Below, in pieces: positions 36,664 through 45,213 of a DNA stretch of 64,000 nucleotides; position 1 is the stretch's first letter, and every line of letters begins with the position of its first letter. The translations under genes were made by a program, and so were the position numbers. The notes beneath the pieces are model-generated. The model was not told where the DNA came from. It worked only from the letters and a program-made list of their open reading frames with translations, and did no database searches. The DNA comes from Ruania suaedae (GTDB lineage: Bacteria > Actinomycetota > Actinomycetes > Actinomycetales > Beutenbergiaceae): assembly GCF_021049265.1 (NCBI RefSeq), contig NZ_CP088018.1, forward strand, positions 2,356,001 to 2,420,000. Reading direction: 5' to 3'.

Positions 36664-36689
36664 TCGCGCGCGTCAGGGCACGCGCGCGA
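36664..36689. terminator. Perfect hairpin between convergent trxA and lipoate ligase
   Basis: TCGCGCGCGT and ACGCGCGCGA form a perfect 10-base stem with a 6-base loop. It starts 4 bases after the trxA stop and overlaps the 3' end of the opposite gene. There is no T-tract; position and strength suggest a bidirectional transcript end. Confidence 0.65.
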
Positions 36690-37722
36690 TCCAGTCCGGG
36701 TCGGAGAACTTGCCGACGGCGAGTTCTCCGGCCCGGGCGATCTCTTCCTCCCGCAGCTCCCCCTCGACGGTGTCGTAGCGGGAGCGGAAGTACTCCTTCA
36801 TCGACTCGATGATCGCCTCGCGGGTCATCCCCGTCTGCCGGCGCATCGGGTCCACGCGCTTGTTCGCGCTCGCCGTGCCCTTGTCGGAGAGCTTCTCCCG
36901 GCCGATGCGCAGCACCTGCAGCATCTTGTCGGCGTCGATGTCGTAGGACATCGTCACGTGGTGCAGCACGGCGCCGTTCGCGAGCCGCTTCTGCGCGGCG
37001 CCGCCGATCTTGCCGGCCGGTGAGGAGATGTCGTTCAGCGGTACGTAGTTCGCCTCGATGCCGAGGTCACGCAGAGCGCCGATGATCCAGTCGTCCAGGA
37101 ACGCATACGACTGCTCGAAACTCAGGCCCTCCACGAGCGACCCGGGCACGTACAGCGAGTAGGTGATCGCGTTGCCGGGCTCGACGAACATCGCTCCCCC
37201 GCCGGAGATGCGCCGCACCACCTGCACGCCGAGCTCCTGGGCGGCGGCGCTGTCGATCTCGTTGCGCAGCGACTGGAACGAGCCGAGGATCACGCACCGG
37301 CCGGCCCACTCCCAGATCCGCAGCGTGGGGCCGCGCCGTCCGGCGCCGACCTCCTCCAGCAGCACCTGATCCAGGGCGAGATTGAGCGTGGGCTCGGACG
37401 GGCCCGGGTGGACGATCTCGAAGGTGTGGTCGTGCCAGCCGGTCGCACGTCCCAGCGCCCGGCGCACCGCGATCGCCACGGCCTGTGGGGTGAATCCGAT
37501 CATGTGAGCATCGGCGGTGGCGCGCTCGACCATGGCGGACATGTGCTCGACCGTCACGTCCTTGGGCAGACCGGCCAGCGCGGCGTCGATCTTCTCCAGC
37601 GCAGCGTCGGGCTCGAGGAAGAAGTCACCGCTGATGTGCACGTGGGCCAGGCGGTCCTCGACCACCTCCACCTCGGCCGCGACCAGCTTGCCTCCGGGGA
37701 CCTTGTACTCGCCTCTGCTCAC
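36673..37722 (-). CDS. Lipoate--protein ligase family protein with N-terminal accessory domain
   Basis: A 349-residue protein. Residues 1-95 (YKVPGGKLVAAEVEVVEDRL onward, with LAGLPKDVTVEHM) resemble the small accessory domain that is C-terminal in E. coli LplA. The catalytic domain follows (about residues 105-330): LNLALDQVLLEE, RRISGGGAMFVEPGNAITYS and SSPAGKIGGAAQKRLANGAV with the family Lys in GKIGG. It attaches lipoate (or octanoate) to E2/H proteins. The domain order is reversed relative to E. coli. It ends at a hairpin shared with trxA. Confidence 0.9.
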   Translation of the reverse strand: MSRGEYKVPGGKLVAAEVEVVEDRLAHVHISGDFFLEPDAALEKIDAALAGLPKDVTVEHMSAMVERATADAHMIGFTPQAVAIAVRRALGRATGWHDHTFEIVHPGPSEPTLNLALDQVLLEEVGAGRRGPTLRIWEWAGRCVILGSFQSLRNEIDSAAAQELGVQVVRRISGGGAMFVEPGNAITYSLYVPGSLVEGLSFEQSYAFLDDWIIGALRDLGIEANYVPLNDISSPAGKIGGAAQKRLANGAVLHHVTMSYDIDADKMLQVLRIGREKLSDKGTASANKRVDPMRRQTGMTREAIIESMKEYFRSRYDTVEGELREEEIARAGELAVGKFSDPDWIARVP

Positions 37723-37739
37723 CGTTCCAGCCTACGGCG

Positions 37740-39383
37740 TCAGGCGGGCTGCGCGGGCTCCGCGCCGGCGTGCAGCAGGCCGTAGACCAGTCCGTCCACG
37801 AGCGCCTCCCACGAGGCCTCCAGCAGGTTCGCGCCCACACCGACCGTGCTCCAGGAGTGCTGGCCGTCGGTGAGCTCGATCAGCACCCGGGTGATCGCAT
37901 CGGTGCCGTGCGCGGAGTCGAGCAGACGCACCTTGTAGTCGATCAGCTCGATGTCCTCGATCTGCGGGTACGCCGTGGTCAGCGCCTGGCGCAGCGCGTG
38001 GTCGAGCGCGTTCACGGGACCGTTACCCTCACCGGTGCTCACCACCCGTCGGTTCCCGGCGTGGATCTTCACCGTCGCCTCGGCCACGTCCCGCATCACC
38101 CCGTCGGGGCCGGCGCTGTGGTCGACGATGGCCCGCCAGGACTCCGTGCGGAAGAACGCGGGGCGCTCACCGGTGATCTCCTCGCGCAGCAACAGCTCGA
38201 AGGAGGCGTCTGCGGCGTCGTAGGTGTACCCATTCGCCTCGGCGTCCTTGACGCGGGTGGTGACCCGCCCGAGCAGGTCGGACTGACCGGTGAGGTCGAA
38301 GCCCAGCTCGCGGCCCTTGAGCTCGATGCTGGCACGCCCGGCCATGTCCGAGACCAGCATCCGCATGTCGTTGCCGACCTTGCGCGGGTCGATGTGCTGG
38401 TACAGGTCCGGGTCGATCCGGATGGCACTGGCGTGCAGGCCGGCCTTGTGGGCGAAGGCGCTGGAGCCGATGTAGGGCTGGCGGGCGAAGGGGGCGATGT
38501 TGGTGACCTCGCTGATCGCGTGCGCGATCCGGGTGACCTCCTCCAGTCCGCCGCCGGAGAGGGTGCGCAGGCCGAGCTTGAGGTCGAGGTTGGCGACGAC
38601 CGCCAGCAGGTCCGCATTGCCGGTGCGCTCCCCGTAGCCGTTCACCGTGCCCTGCACGTGCCGGGCGCCGGCGCTGACGGCGGCCATCGAGTTGGCCACG
38701 GCGCAGCCGGAGTCGTTGTGGGCGTGCATGCCGAGGATGTGCCGGGACGGGTCGGTCCCGGCGCGCACCTCGCTGACGATCTCGTGCACCCACTCGGGGA
38801 GCATGCCGCCGTTGGTGTCGCACAGGGCGACCACCTCGGCGCCGGCCTCGAAGGCGGTGGTCACGGCCTGCATCGCGTAGCCGGGGTCGAACCGGTAGCC
38901 GTCGAAGAAGTGCTCGGCATCGAGCACCACCCGGCGACCCTCGCCCACCAGGTAGGAGATGGTGTCGGCGATCATGGCGAGGTTCTCCTCGCCGGTGGTG
39001 CGCAGCGCCCGCTCCACGTGGCGGATGTCGCTCTTGGCCACCAGGGTGACGGTCGGTGCCTCGGAGTCCAGCAGCGCGCGCACCTGGGTGTCGCGGTGCG
39101 CCGTCGTGCCGGGCTTGCGGGTGGAGCCGAACGCCGCGAGTTCGGCATTCTTGAGGTCCAGGTCCTTGGTGGCGCGCGCGAAGAACTCGGTGTCCTTGGG
39201 AATCGCTCCCGGCCACCCACCCTCGATGAACGTCACCCCGAGCTCGTCCAGCATCGGTGCGATGGCGAGCTTGTCCGCGACGGTGAGGTTCATGCCCTCC
39301 TGCTGGGCGCCGTCGCGCAGGGTGGTGTCGTAGACGTGCACGGCAGCGCCGTGATCGTCCTCGGGGCTTCGTGCGGTGCTCAT
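37740..39383 (-). CDS. cimA: (R)-citramalate synthase
   Basis: A 547-residue protein. VYDTTLRDGAQQEGMNLTVA is the HMGL-like active-site start with metal-binding Asp. LGMHAHNDSGCAVANSMAAV supplies the His-x-His metal ligands. QPYIGSSAFAHKAGLHASAI and a C-terminal LeuA regulatory domain (about residues 410-535) follow. It condenses pyruvate and acetyl-CoA to citramalate, the threonine-independent route to isoleucine. The 2-isopropylmalate synthase alternative is disfavoured by the CimA-type N-terminus with EGGWPGAIPKDTEFF. Preceded by an attenuator leader. Confidence 0.94.
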   Translation of the reverse strand: MSTARSPEDDHGAAVHVYDTTLRDGAQQEGMNLTVADKLAIAPMLDELGVTFIEGGWPGAIPKDTEFFARATKDLDLKNAELAAFGSTRKPGTTAHRDTQVRALLDSEAPTVTLVAKSDIRHVERALRTTGEENLAMIADTISYLVGEGRRVVLDAEHFFDGYRFDPGYAMQAVTTAFEAGAEVVALCDTNGGMLPEWVHEIVSEVRAGTDPSRHILGMHAHNDSGCAVANSMAAVSAGARHVQGTVNGYGERTGNADLLAVVANLDLKLGLRTLSGGGLEEVTRIAHAISEVTNIAPFARQPYIGSSAFAHKAGLHASAIRIDPDLYQHIDPRKVGNDMRMLVSDMAGRASIELKGRELGFDLTGQSDLLGRVTTRVKDAEANGYTYDAADASFELLLREEITGERPAFFRTESWRAIVDHSAGPDGVMRDVAEATVKIHAGNRRVVSTGEGNGPVNALDHALRQALTTAYPQIEDIELIDYKVRLLDSAHGTDAITRVLIELTDGQHSWSTVGVGANLLEASWEALVDGLVYGLLHAGAEPAQPA

Positions 39384-39415
39384 GGTCGTGACTTCCTGGC
39401 GATGGGTCCGGCAAC

Positions 39416-39444
39416 AAAAAGACCCCCCGGGGTTCGGGAGGTCT
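39416..39444 (-). terminator. Intrinsic terminator in the cimA leader (attenuator)
   Basis: On the minus strand AGACCTCCCG and CGGGGGGTCT form a 10-base stem (one G-T pair) with loop AACCC, followed by TTTTT. It lies between the leader peptide and the cimA ATG at 39383. Immediately before it is another perfect stem, GCGCGTTCAC/GTGAACGCGC with a 3-base loop (39445-39467). The arrangement is that of an amino-acid attenuator. The competing antiterminator pairing is not obvious by eye. Confidence 0.85.
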
Positions 39445-39466
39445 GCGCGTTCACGTGGTGAACGCG

Positions 39467-39499
39467 CTAGCCGATAATCAGGGCGCTGGTGAGCGTCAT
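39467..39499 (-). CDS. cimA leader peptide
   Basis: A 10-codon reading frame MTLTSALIIG ending in TAG at the base of the first leader hairpin. The Leu-Ile-Ile run (CTG ATT ATC) fits sensing of isoleucine/leucine tRNA charging, matching the downstream citramalate synthase. CATGAT lies 6 bases before the ATG, so the leader transcript may begin at the start codon. It is too short for standard gene callers. Confidence 0.75.
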   Translation of the reverse strand: MTLTSALIIG

Positions 39500-39538
39500 G
39501 TGCTCATCATGGCACATCGGCCGCCGTAGGCTCGGCAG

Positions 39539-41164
39539 GTGGAGATCCTGGTGCACCCCGCCGGTGAGCAGACCGTGCACCTTCTCGAGCTGGGGACCGA
39601 GCAGCGCCCGACGGCGCAGGTCACCCACCCACGCGCCGACCTCGCCCGGGTGGTGGCCCGCCACGAGCGGGAGCAGTCCGTGCGGTGGGTCTGGGCCGAC
39701 ACTGCCGCGCTCGTCCCGGAACTCATCGATGCCGGGGTGCGGGTCGGGCGCTGCCTCGACCTGCGGCTGTGCCGGGCGATCCTGGCGCATGCGGCGCCCG
39801 GACGGGACTGGCCGGACCTGGGCTGGACGGCCGTCACCGCTGCGGCCCCGCCCGGCGAGGTGGTGCCCCCGACCCTGTGGGAGGAGACCGCGACGACGCA
39901 GACGCTCTCCCTGGCGGAGGTGCTCGCCGAGCGGGAACTGCAGCAGGCGGCCGTCGCCGCCGGTGCCGGCCCGGAGCGGATGCGGCTGCTCCTGGCCGCG
40001 GAGTCCGCCGGCGCGCTCGTCGCGGCCGAGATCGCCGCCGATGGCCTGCCCTGGGACCGGGCGGTGCACGAGGAGCTCCTCACCGAGATGCTCGGGCCAC
40101 GACCCGCCGCCGGGGCCCGGCCGGCGCGGCTGGAACGCCTCGCCGGGCAGGTGCGCGAGCATCTGGCGGCCCCGACCCTCAACCCCGACTCCCAGCCCGA
40201 CCTGCTCCGCACGCTGCGCCGCTCCGGGCTCGACGTGCAGAGCACCTCCAAGTGGGAGATCGGGAGACTCGACCACCCGGTGGTGGCGCCGCTGCTGGAG
40301 TACAAGAAGCTCGCGCGGCTGCTCAGCGCCAACGGCTGGGGGTGGCTGGACCACTGGGTCCTGCCCGGGACCTCACCGGACCACCGGCACCGCTTCCGGC
40401 CCGACTACGTCCCCGGCGGGGTGGTGACCGGGCGGTGGGCCACCAGTGGCGGCGGTGCCCTGCAGTTGCCCAAGTCGCTGCGCCGGGCGGTCCGGGCCGA
40501 TCCCGGCTGGCGGCTCGTGGTGGCCGATGCCGCGCAGATCGAACCGCGGGTGCTGGCCGCGATGGCCTCCGACGACGCCCTGGCCGCCGCCGGTCAGGCC
40601 GGCGACCTCTACCAGGGACTGGTCGACCGCGGCATCATGGCCACCCGGGCGGAGGCGAAGGTGGCGATGCTCGGGGCGTTGTACGGGGCCACCACGGGCG
40701 AGGCCGGGCGCCTGATGCCGCGGCTGATACGCGCCTACCCCCGCGCCACCGCCGTCGTGGAGGAGGCCGCCCGCACCGGGGAGGCCGGAGGGACGGTCCA
40801 CACCTGGCTCGGCCGGACCACTCCCCCGCCCCCGCCGAGCTGGCGTGAGCGCCAGAGCGGGCGGGACAGGGGGCGCTTCACCCGCAACTTCGTCGTCCAG
40901 GGCACGGCAGCGGAGTGGGCCTTGTGCTGGATGGGCGAGATCCGCCGTCGCCTTGCAGCCCTGGCCCCCTTGCCCGAGCGGGCGCACCTGGTGTTCTTCC
41001 TGCACGACGAGGTGATCGTGCACACACCCGCGGACATGGCCGACCAGGTGGCCAGCGAGATCCGCGCTGCCGCCACCGAGGCCGGAAGGCTGCTGTTCGG
41101 CGCCACGGCGGTGGCGTTCCCGCTCGACGTCGCGATCGTGGACAGCTACGGCGAGACGGACTAG
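39539..41164 (+). CDS. Family A DNA polymerase-like protein (bifunctional exonuclease/polymerase annotation)
   Basis: A 541-residue protein lacking the 5'-nuclease domain. The polymerase half has motif A VVADAAQIEPRVLAAM (DAAQIEPR instead of DYSQIELR), motif B EAKVAMLGALYGATTG, GRFTRNFVVQGTAAEWA, and motif C LVFFLHDEVIVHT. The N-terminal 160 residues resemble a 3'-5' exonuclease fold but I cannot see the DEDD carboxylates. Distinct from replicative or repair Pol I by size. Possible repair polymerase; activity uncertain. GTG start, with TAGGCT 6 bases upstream and no ribosome site. Confidence 0.87.
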   Translation: MEILVHPAGEQTVHLLELGTEQRPTAQVTHPRADLARVVARHEREQSVRWVWADTAALVPELIDAGVRVGRCLDLRLCRAILAHAAPGRDWPDLGWTAVTAAAPPGEVVPPTLWEETATTQTLSLAEVLAERELQQAAVAAGAGPERMRLLLAAESAGALVAAEIAADGLPWDRAVHEELLTEMLGPRPAAGARPARLERLAGQVREHLAAPTLNPDSQPDLLRTLRRSGLDVQSTSKWEIGRLDHPVVAPLLEYKKLARLLSANGWGWLDHWVLPGTSPDHRHRFRPDYVPGGVVTGRWATSGGGALQLPKSLRRAVRADPGWRLVVADAAQIEPRVLAAMASDDALAAAGQAGDLYQGLVDRGIMATRAEAKVAMLGALYGATTGEAGRLMPRLIRAYPRATAVVEEAARTGEAGGTVHTWLGRTTPPPPPSWRERQSGRDRGRFTRNFVVQGTAAEWALCWMGEIRRRLAALAPLPERAHLVFFLHDEVIVHTPADMADQVASEIRAAATEAGRLLFGATAVAFPLDVAIVDSYGETD

Positions 41165-41165
41165 G

Positions 41166-42278
41166 TCAGGCCAGGCGCCGCATCCACCCGTAGGGGTCCT
41201 CGATCCGCCCGTACTGCAGATCGGTGAGGTGCTGGTAGAGCCACTGCGTGACCGGGCCGGCCTCGCCCCCGGCGACGGTGAGGTCGAAGGCGGTGCTCTT
41301 GAGCGTCCCGATCGGCGTGACCACCGCCGCGGTCCCGCAGGCGAAGATCTCCCGGATCCTGCCCGAGGCGATCTGCTCGGTGATCTCGGCCAGGCTGATC
41401 TGGCGCTCGTGCACCTGCCGGCCGTCGTCGGCGAGCAACTGCAGGATCGAGCGCCGGGTCACGCCCTCGAGGATGGTCCCCGTCAGTTCCGGGGTGTGCA
41501 CGGCGCCGTCGTCGGTGACGATGAAGACGTTCATCCCGCCGAGCTCCTCGAGATAGGAGTTCGTGGCGGCGTCGAGGAAACACACCTGCGCGCAGCCGTG
41601 CTCGACGGCCTGCTGCTGCGGGAGCAGGCTCGCGGCGTAGTTCCCGCCGCACTTGGCCGCCCCTGTGCCCCCCGGCCCGGCCCGGTGGTAGCCCTCGGCC
41701 ACCCAGATCGAGACCGGCTGGAAGCCGGAGGTGAAGTAGGGCCCGGACGGGGAGGCGATGAGCAGGTAGTCGACCTGCCGGGCCGGGCGCACCCCGAGGA
41801 AGGGCTCGGAGGCGAACATGAAGGGCCGCAGGTACAGGCTCGACCCCGCCGAGCTCGGCACCCACTCCATGTCGGTGGCCACCAGCGCCTCGATCGAGGC
41901 CAGGAAGTCCTCGGCCGGGAGCTCGGGCAGCGCGAGCCGGCGAGCGCTGGCCGCGAACCGCGCCGCATTGGCCTCGGGCCGGAACGCCCAGACCGAGCCG
42001 TCCGCGTGGCGGTAGGCCTTGAGGCCCTCGAAGATCTCCTGGGCGTAGTGCAGCACCGCGGCCGCAGGATCGAGGCTGATCGGCGCGTAGGCCTCCACCC
42101 GCTGGTCGTGCCAGCCGGCGTCCGCGCTCCAGACGGCGTGGGCCATGTGGTCGGAGAAGACGGTGCCGAAGGCGAGGTGCTCCAGCGCGGCCGTGCGCTC
42201 GGCGAGCGTGCGCGGATGGGAGGAGGGGCGCACCTCGAACGTCGACAACGCCGCTTCGCTGGACACTTCGCTGCTCAT
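41166..42278 (-). CDS. ilvE: Branched-chain amino acid aminotransferase (copy 1)
   Basis: A 370-residue PLP enzyme from MSSEVSSEAALSTFEVRPSS, ribosome site GAAGGAA. GPGGTGAAKCGGNYAASLLP holds the PLP-binding Lys. LHYAQEIFEGLKAYRHADGS and IFACGTAAVVTPIGTLKS are class IV aminotransferase/BCAT blocks. It interconverts Val/Leu/Ile and their 2-oxo acids. It ends one base after the polymerase-like gene, tail to tail. A near-identical paralogue lies immediately upstream. Confidence 0.95.
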   Translation of the reverse strand: MSSEVSSEAALSTFEVRPSSHPRTLAERTAALEHLAFGTVFSDHMAHAVWSADAGWHDQRVEAYAPISLDPAAAVLHYAQEIFEGLKAYRHADGSVWAFRPEANAARFAASARRLALPELPAEDFLASIEALVATDMEWVPSSAGSSLYLRPFMFASEPFLGVRPARQVDYLLIASPSGPYFTSGFQPVSIWVAEGYHRAGPGGTGAAKCGGNYAASLLPQQQAVEHGCAQVCFLDAATNSYLEELGGMNVFIVTDDGAVHTPELTGTILEGVTRRSILQLLADDGRQVHERQISLAEITEQIASGRIREIFACGTAAVVTPIGTLKSTAFDLTVAGGEAGPVTQWLYQHLTDLQYGRIEDPYGWMRRLA

Positions 42279-42300
42279 GTTCGTTCCTTCGCGTGCCTCG

Positions 42301-42320
42301 CCGTGCCGGTGCCGGCACGG
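42301..42320. repeat. Perfect inverted repeat upstream of ilvE copy 1
   Basis: CCGTGCCGG and CCGGCACGG flank two bases in the 99-base gap between the two ilvE genes, 23 bases before the copy 1 start. It could be a hairpin ending the upstream transcript or an operator; there is no T-tract. Confidence 0.5.
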
Positions 42321-42377
42321 ACTTCTCTGACTAGACGGTACCGCTGGTGTCACGGCCGGCGGCGGCGCCGGCGGGAC

Positions 42378-43499
42378 TCACGCCAGGCGGCGCAGCCATC
42401 CGTCCACGTCTGCCGTCGTACCGTACTGAATCCCCGTGAGCTTGTCGTGCAGGGCGGTGGTGAGCGGGCCGGGCCGGCCGTCACCGACGGTGACGTCGAA
42501 ATCGGTCCCGGCCAGCCGGCCGATCGGGGTGATCGCCGCGGCGGTGCCGCACGCCAGCAGCTCGGTCACCACCCCGCGCTCCACCCCGTCGAGGACCTCG
42601 GCCAGTGGGAGGGAGCGCTCGAGGACCTCCCGGCCCTCCTGGCGGAGCAGGTCGATCACCGAGCGGCGCGTGACCCCGGCGAGGATGGTCCCGGAGAGCT
42701 CGGGCGTGTGCACGCTGCCATCGGCCATGACCACCAGCACGTTCATGCTGCCGATCTCCTCCAGGGTGGTGCCGGTGGCGGCGTCCAGGAAGCAGACCTG
42801 GTCGCAGCCGTGCGCACGTGCCTGCTGCTGGGGACGCAGGCTCGCCGCATAGTTGCCACCACACTTGGCCGCGCCCGTCCCGCCCGGGCCGGCGCGGTGA
42901 TGCCCCTGGTCCACCCAGATCGAGACCGGGGCGAAGCCCTCGCCGAAGTACGAGCCCGCCGGCGAGGCGATCACCAGGTAGTCCACCCCGGCGGCCGGGC
43001 GCACCCCGAGGAAGGCCTCGGAGGCGAACATGAAGGGCCGCAGGTACAGGCTCGTGCCAGGCCGGTGCGGGACCCATGCCTCGTCGGCGCGCACCAGGGC
43101 CTCGATCGAGCCGAGGAAGTCCTCCTCGGGCAGCTCGGGCAGGGCCAGGCGCCGGGCGCTGGCCGCGAACCGGGCCGCGTTCAGCTCCGGCCGGAATGCC
43201 CACACCGAGCCGTCGGCGTGCCGGTAGGCCTTGAGGCCCTCGAAGATCTCCTGCCCGTAGTGCAGCACCGCGGCCGCCGGGTCCAGGCTCAGCGGGGCAT
43301 AGGCCTCCACGCGCCGGTCGGTCCACCCGGTCTGCGGCGTCCAGCGGGCGCGCGCCATGTGGTCGGTGAAGCGGGTGCCGAAGGCGGGTGCCTCGAGCAC
43401 CCGTTCACGCTCGGTTGCTGGGCAGGGTGCGGGGCTGGGGTGCACCCGATAGTGCACCGCCGTAGGGAGTGCTGTCGTCAACGGAGTGGGCCCTTCCAC
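42378..43499 (-). CDS. ilvE: Branched-chain amino acid aminotransferase (copy 2)
   Basis: A 373-residue PLP enzyme. GPGGTGAAKCGGNYAASLRP, LHYGQEIFEGLKAYRHADGS and LLACGTAAAITPIGRLAG match copy 1 nearly block for block, so the pair is a tandem duplication. The active-site Lys and surrounding motifs are intact. GTG at 43499 is the outermost start; TTG at 43481 has a better ribosome site (GGAAGGG) and may be the true one. It follows leuB by about 80 bases. Confidence 0.93.
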   Translation of the reverse strand: MEGPTPLTTALPTAVHYRVHPSPAPCPATERERVLEAPAFGTRFTDHMARARWTPQTGWTDRRVEAYAPLSLDPAAAVLHYGQEIFEGLKAYRHADGSVWAFRPELNAARFAASARRLALPELPEEDFLGSIEALVRADEAWVPHRPGTSLYLRPFMFASEAFLGVRPAAGVDYLVIASPAGSYFGEGFAPVSIWVDQGHHRAGPGGTGAAKCGGNYAASLRPQQQARAHGCDQVCFLDAATGTTLEEIGSMNVLVVMADGSVHTPELSGTILAGVTRRSVIDLLRQEGREVLERSLPLAEVLDGVERGVVTELLACGTAAAITPIGRLAGTDFDVTVGDGRPGPLTTALHDKLTGIQYGTTADVDGWLRRLA

Positions 43500-43581
43500 C
43501 TGGTCTGGATGTCGTCGGCCCCGGTAGGGGCAGGTGGGAGCGGGCGCTGGGGCTGGCGGTTCTCGCTGGCCGGGCGCCGGC

Positions 43582-44622
43582 TCAGCCGGCTACTCGGGCG
43601 ACCAGGGCATCGCCCACCGCAGCGGTCGAGCGCGGGCCGCTGCGCTCGGCGATGTCGGCGGTCACGGCCGCCTCGATCCGCTGCGCCTGCTCGGTCAGCC
43701 CGAGGTGGTCCAGCAGTAGCGAGACCGAGAGGATCGCCGCGGTCGGGTCGGCCTTCTGCCGGCCGGCGATGTCCGGCGCGGAGCCGTGCACCGGCTCGAA
43801 CATCGAGGGGAACGTCTTGTCCGGGTTCACGTTGCCGGAGGCGGCCAGGCCGATGCCACCGGTGATGGCGGCGGCGAGGTCGGTGATGATGTCGCCGAAG
43901 AGGTTGTCGGTCACGATCACGTCGAACCGCGAGGGGTCGGTGACCATGAAGATCGTCGCGGCGTCCACGTGCAGGTAGTCCACGCTGACATCGGGGAACT
44001 CCGGGGCGACGGCGTCCACCGTGCGCCGCCACAGGTGGCCGGCGTGGACGAGCACGTTGTGCTTGTGCACCAGGGTGAGCTTCTTGCGCGGGCGGGCCTG
44101 GGCTCGGGCGAAGGCGTCGCGGACCACGCGCTCCACACCGTGCGCGGTGTTGACGCTGACCTCGGTGGCGATCTCGTGCGGGGTGCCCACCCGCAGCGCG
44201 CCGCCGTTGCCGACGTAGGGGCCCTCGGTGCCCTCACGCACGACGACGAAGTCCACCTCTCCCGGGGCGGCCAGCGGGGAGGGCACCCCCGGGAACAGCC
44301 GGGAGGGGCGCAGGTTGACGTAGTGGTCCAGCGCGAAGCGGAGCTTGAGCAGCAGGCCACGCTCGAGCACACCGGAGGGCACGGTCGGGTCGCCGACGGC
44401 GCCGAGCAGGATCGCGTCGTGGGTGCTGATGGCGGCGAGGTCGGCGTCGGTGAGGGTCTCCCCGGTCGCGTGCCAGCGGGCGGCGCCGAGCTCGAAGTCG
44501 GTCCGTTCGACGCTCACATCGGTGCCCGCGAGCACCGCGTCGAGGACCTTGAGACCCTCCGCGGTCACCTCCGGGCCGATCCCGTCACCACCGACAACTG
44601 CGAGCTTGATCGTGCGTGCCAT
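43582..44622 (-). CDS. leuB: 3-isopropylmalate dehydrogenase
   Basis: A 346-residue enzyme from [70 protein letters not shown] and [20 protein letters not shown] with [13 protein letters not shown] are LeuB hallmarks. The actinobacterial form oxidises 3-isopropylmalate, and also erythro-3-methylmalate in the citramalate route to isoleucine, which links it to cimA. The start lacks a strong ribosome site; TACCAT lies 7 bases before the ATG. Confidence 0.95.
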   Translation of the reverse strand: MARTIKLAVVGGDGIGPEVTAEGLKVLDAVLAGTDVSVERTDFELGAARWHATGETLTDADLAAISTHDAILLGAVGDPTVPSGVLERGLLLKLRFALDHYVNLRPSRLFPGVPSPLAAPGEVDFVVVREGTEGPYVGNGGALRVGTPHEIATEVSVNTAHGVERVVRDAFARAQARPRKKLTLVHKHNVLVHAGHLWRRTVDAVAPEFPDVSVDYLHVDAATIFMVTDPSRFDVIVTDNLFGDIITDLAAAITGGIGLAASGNVNPDKTFPSMFEPVHGSAPDIAGRQKADPTAAILSVSLLLDHLGLTEQAQRIEAAVTADIAERSGPRSTAAVGDALVARVAG

Positions 44623-44666
44623 ACCGTCGATGGTAGAACGACGTATCACAGGTCGGACATTGCGTC

Positions 44667-45155
44667 TCAGATAGTGGCCGGTTGGGTGGCCTTCTCCACC
44701 GGCGGGAACACCAGCACGATGCGCTCCAGGATGACCTCCTCGCGCTCGGTGGCACCGAGCACTTCCCGCTGATTCCGGCGCCAGGAGTCCGCGTCGGGCT
44801 CGCCCTCGCCCCGGGCATGGCGGTCGTCGACGTCGGCGAACGGCAGCACGCGCACCTCCACGGTGCGGATCAGGGCCACCGGCTCCTCGTGCCCGTCGAG
44901 CACGATGGCCAGGTCGCCCACCTCAGGTGGGGGGACGCCGTCGGGAAGCTGCGAGCGCAGCGTGCTCAGGGCGGTACGTTCCCCGCTGAGCACCTCCTCG
45001 GCCATGCTCTGGGCCAGGTGCGGCTCGGGCGCGAAGGCGAAGGCCGGTGGCGGTAGCGCTCCGAGACGGTGCTGCCCGACGAACGGCTCCAGCCAGGCCA
45101 CCCGGCCACGAAGGCGGGCGCGCTTCCAGAAGGCCTCGATCTGTGACGACTCCAT
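44667..45155 (-). CDS. ASCH domain protein
   Basis: A 162-residue protein from [20 protein letters not shown], preceded by [28 protein letters not shown] with [20 protein letters not shown] and [11 protein letters not shown] are ASCH features, a PUA-like fold proposed to bind RNA. The N-terminal [20 protein letters not shown] segment is typical of this subgroup. Function unknown. Divergent from the DUF4870 gene. Confidence 0.88.
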   Translation of the reverse strand: MESSQIEAFWKRARLRGRVAWLEPFVGQHRLGALPPPAFAFAPEPHLAQSMAEEVLSGERTALSTLRSQLPDGVPPPEVGDLAIVLDGHEEPVALIRTVEVRVLPFADVDDRHARGEGEPDADSWRRNQREVLGATEREEVILERIVLVFPPVEKATQPATI

Positions 45156-45213
45156 CGGGCCATCCTCCCCCATCGGCGGATGGCATGCTGGTGCCACCGA
45201 CATCGGAGGACTC

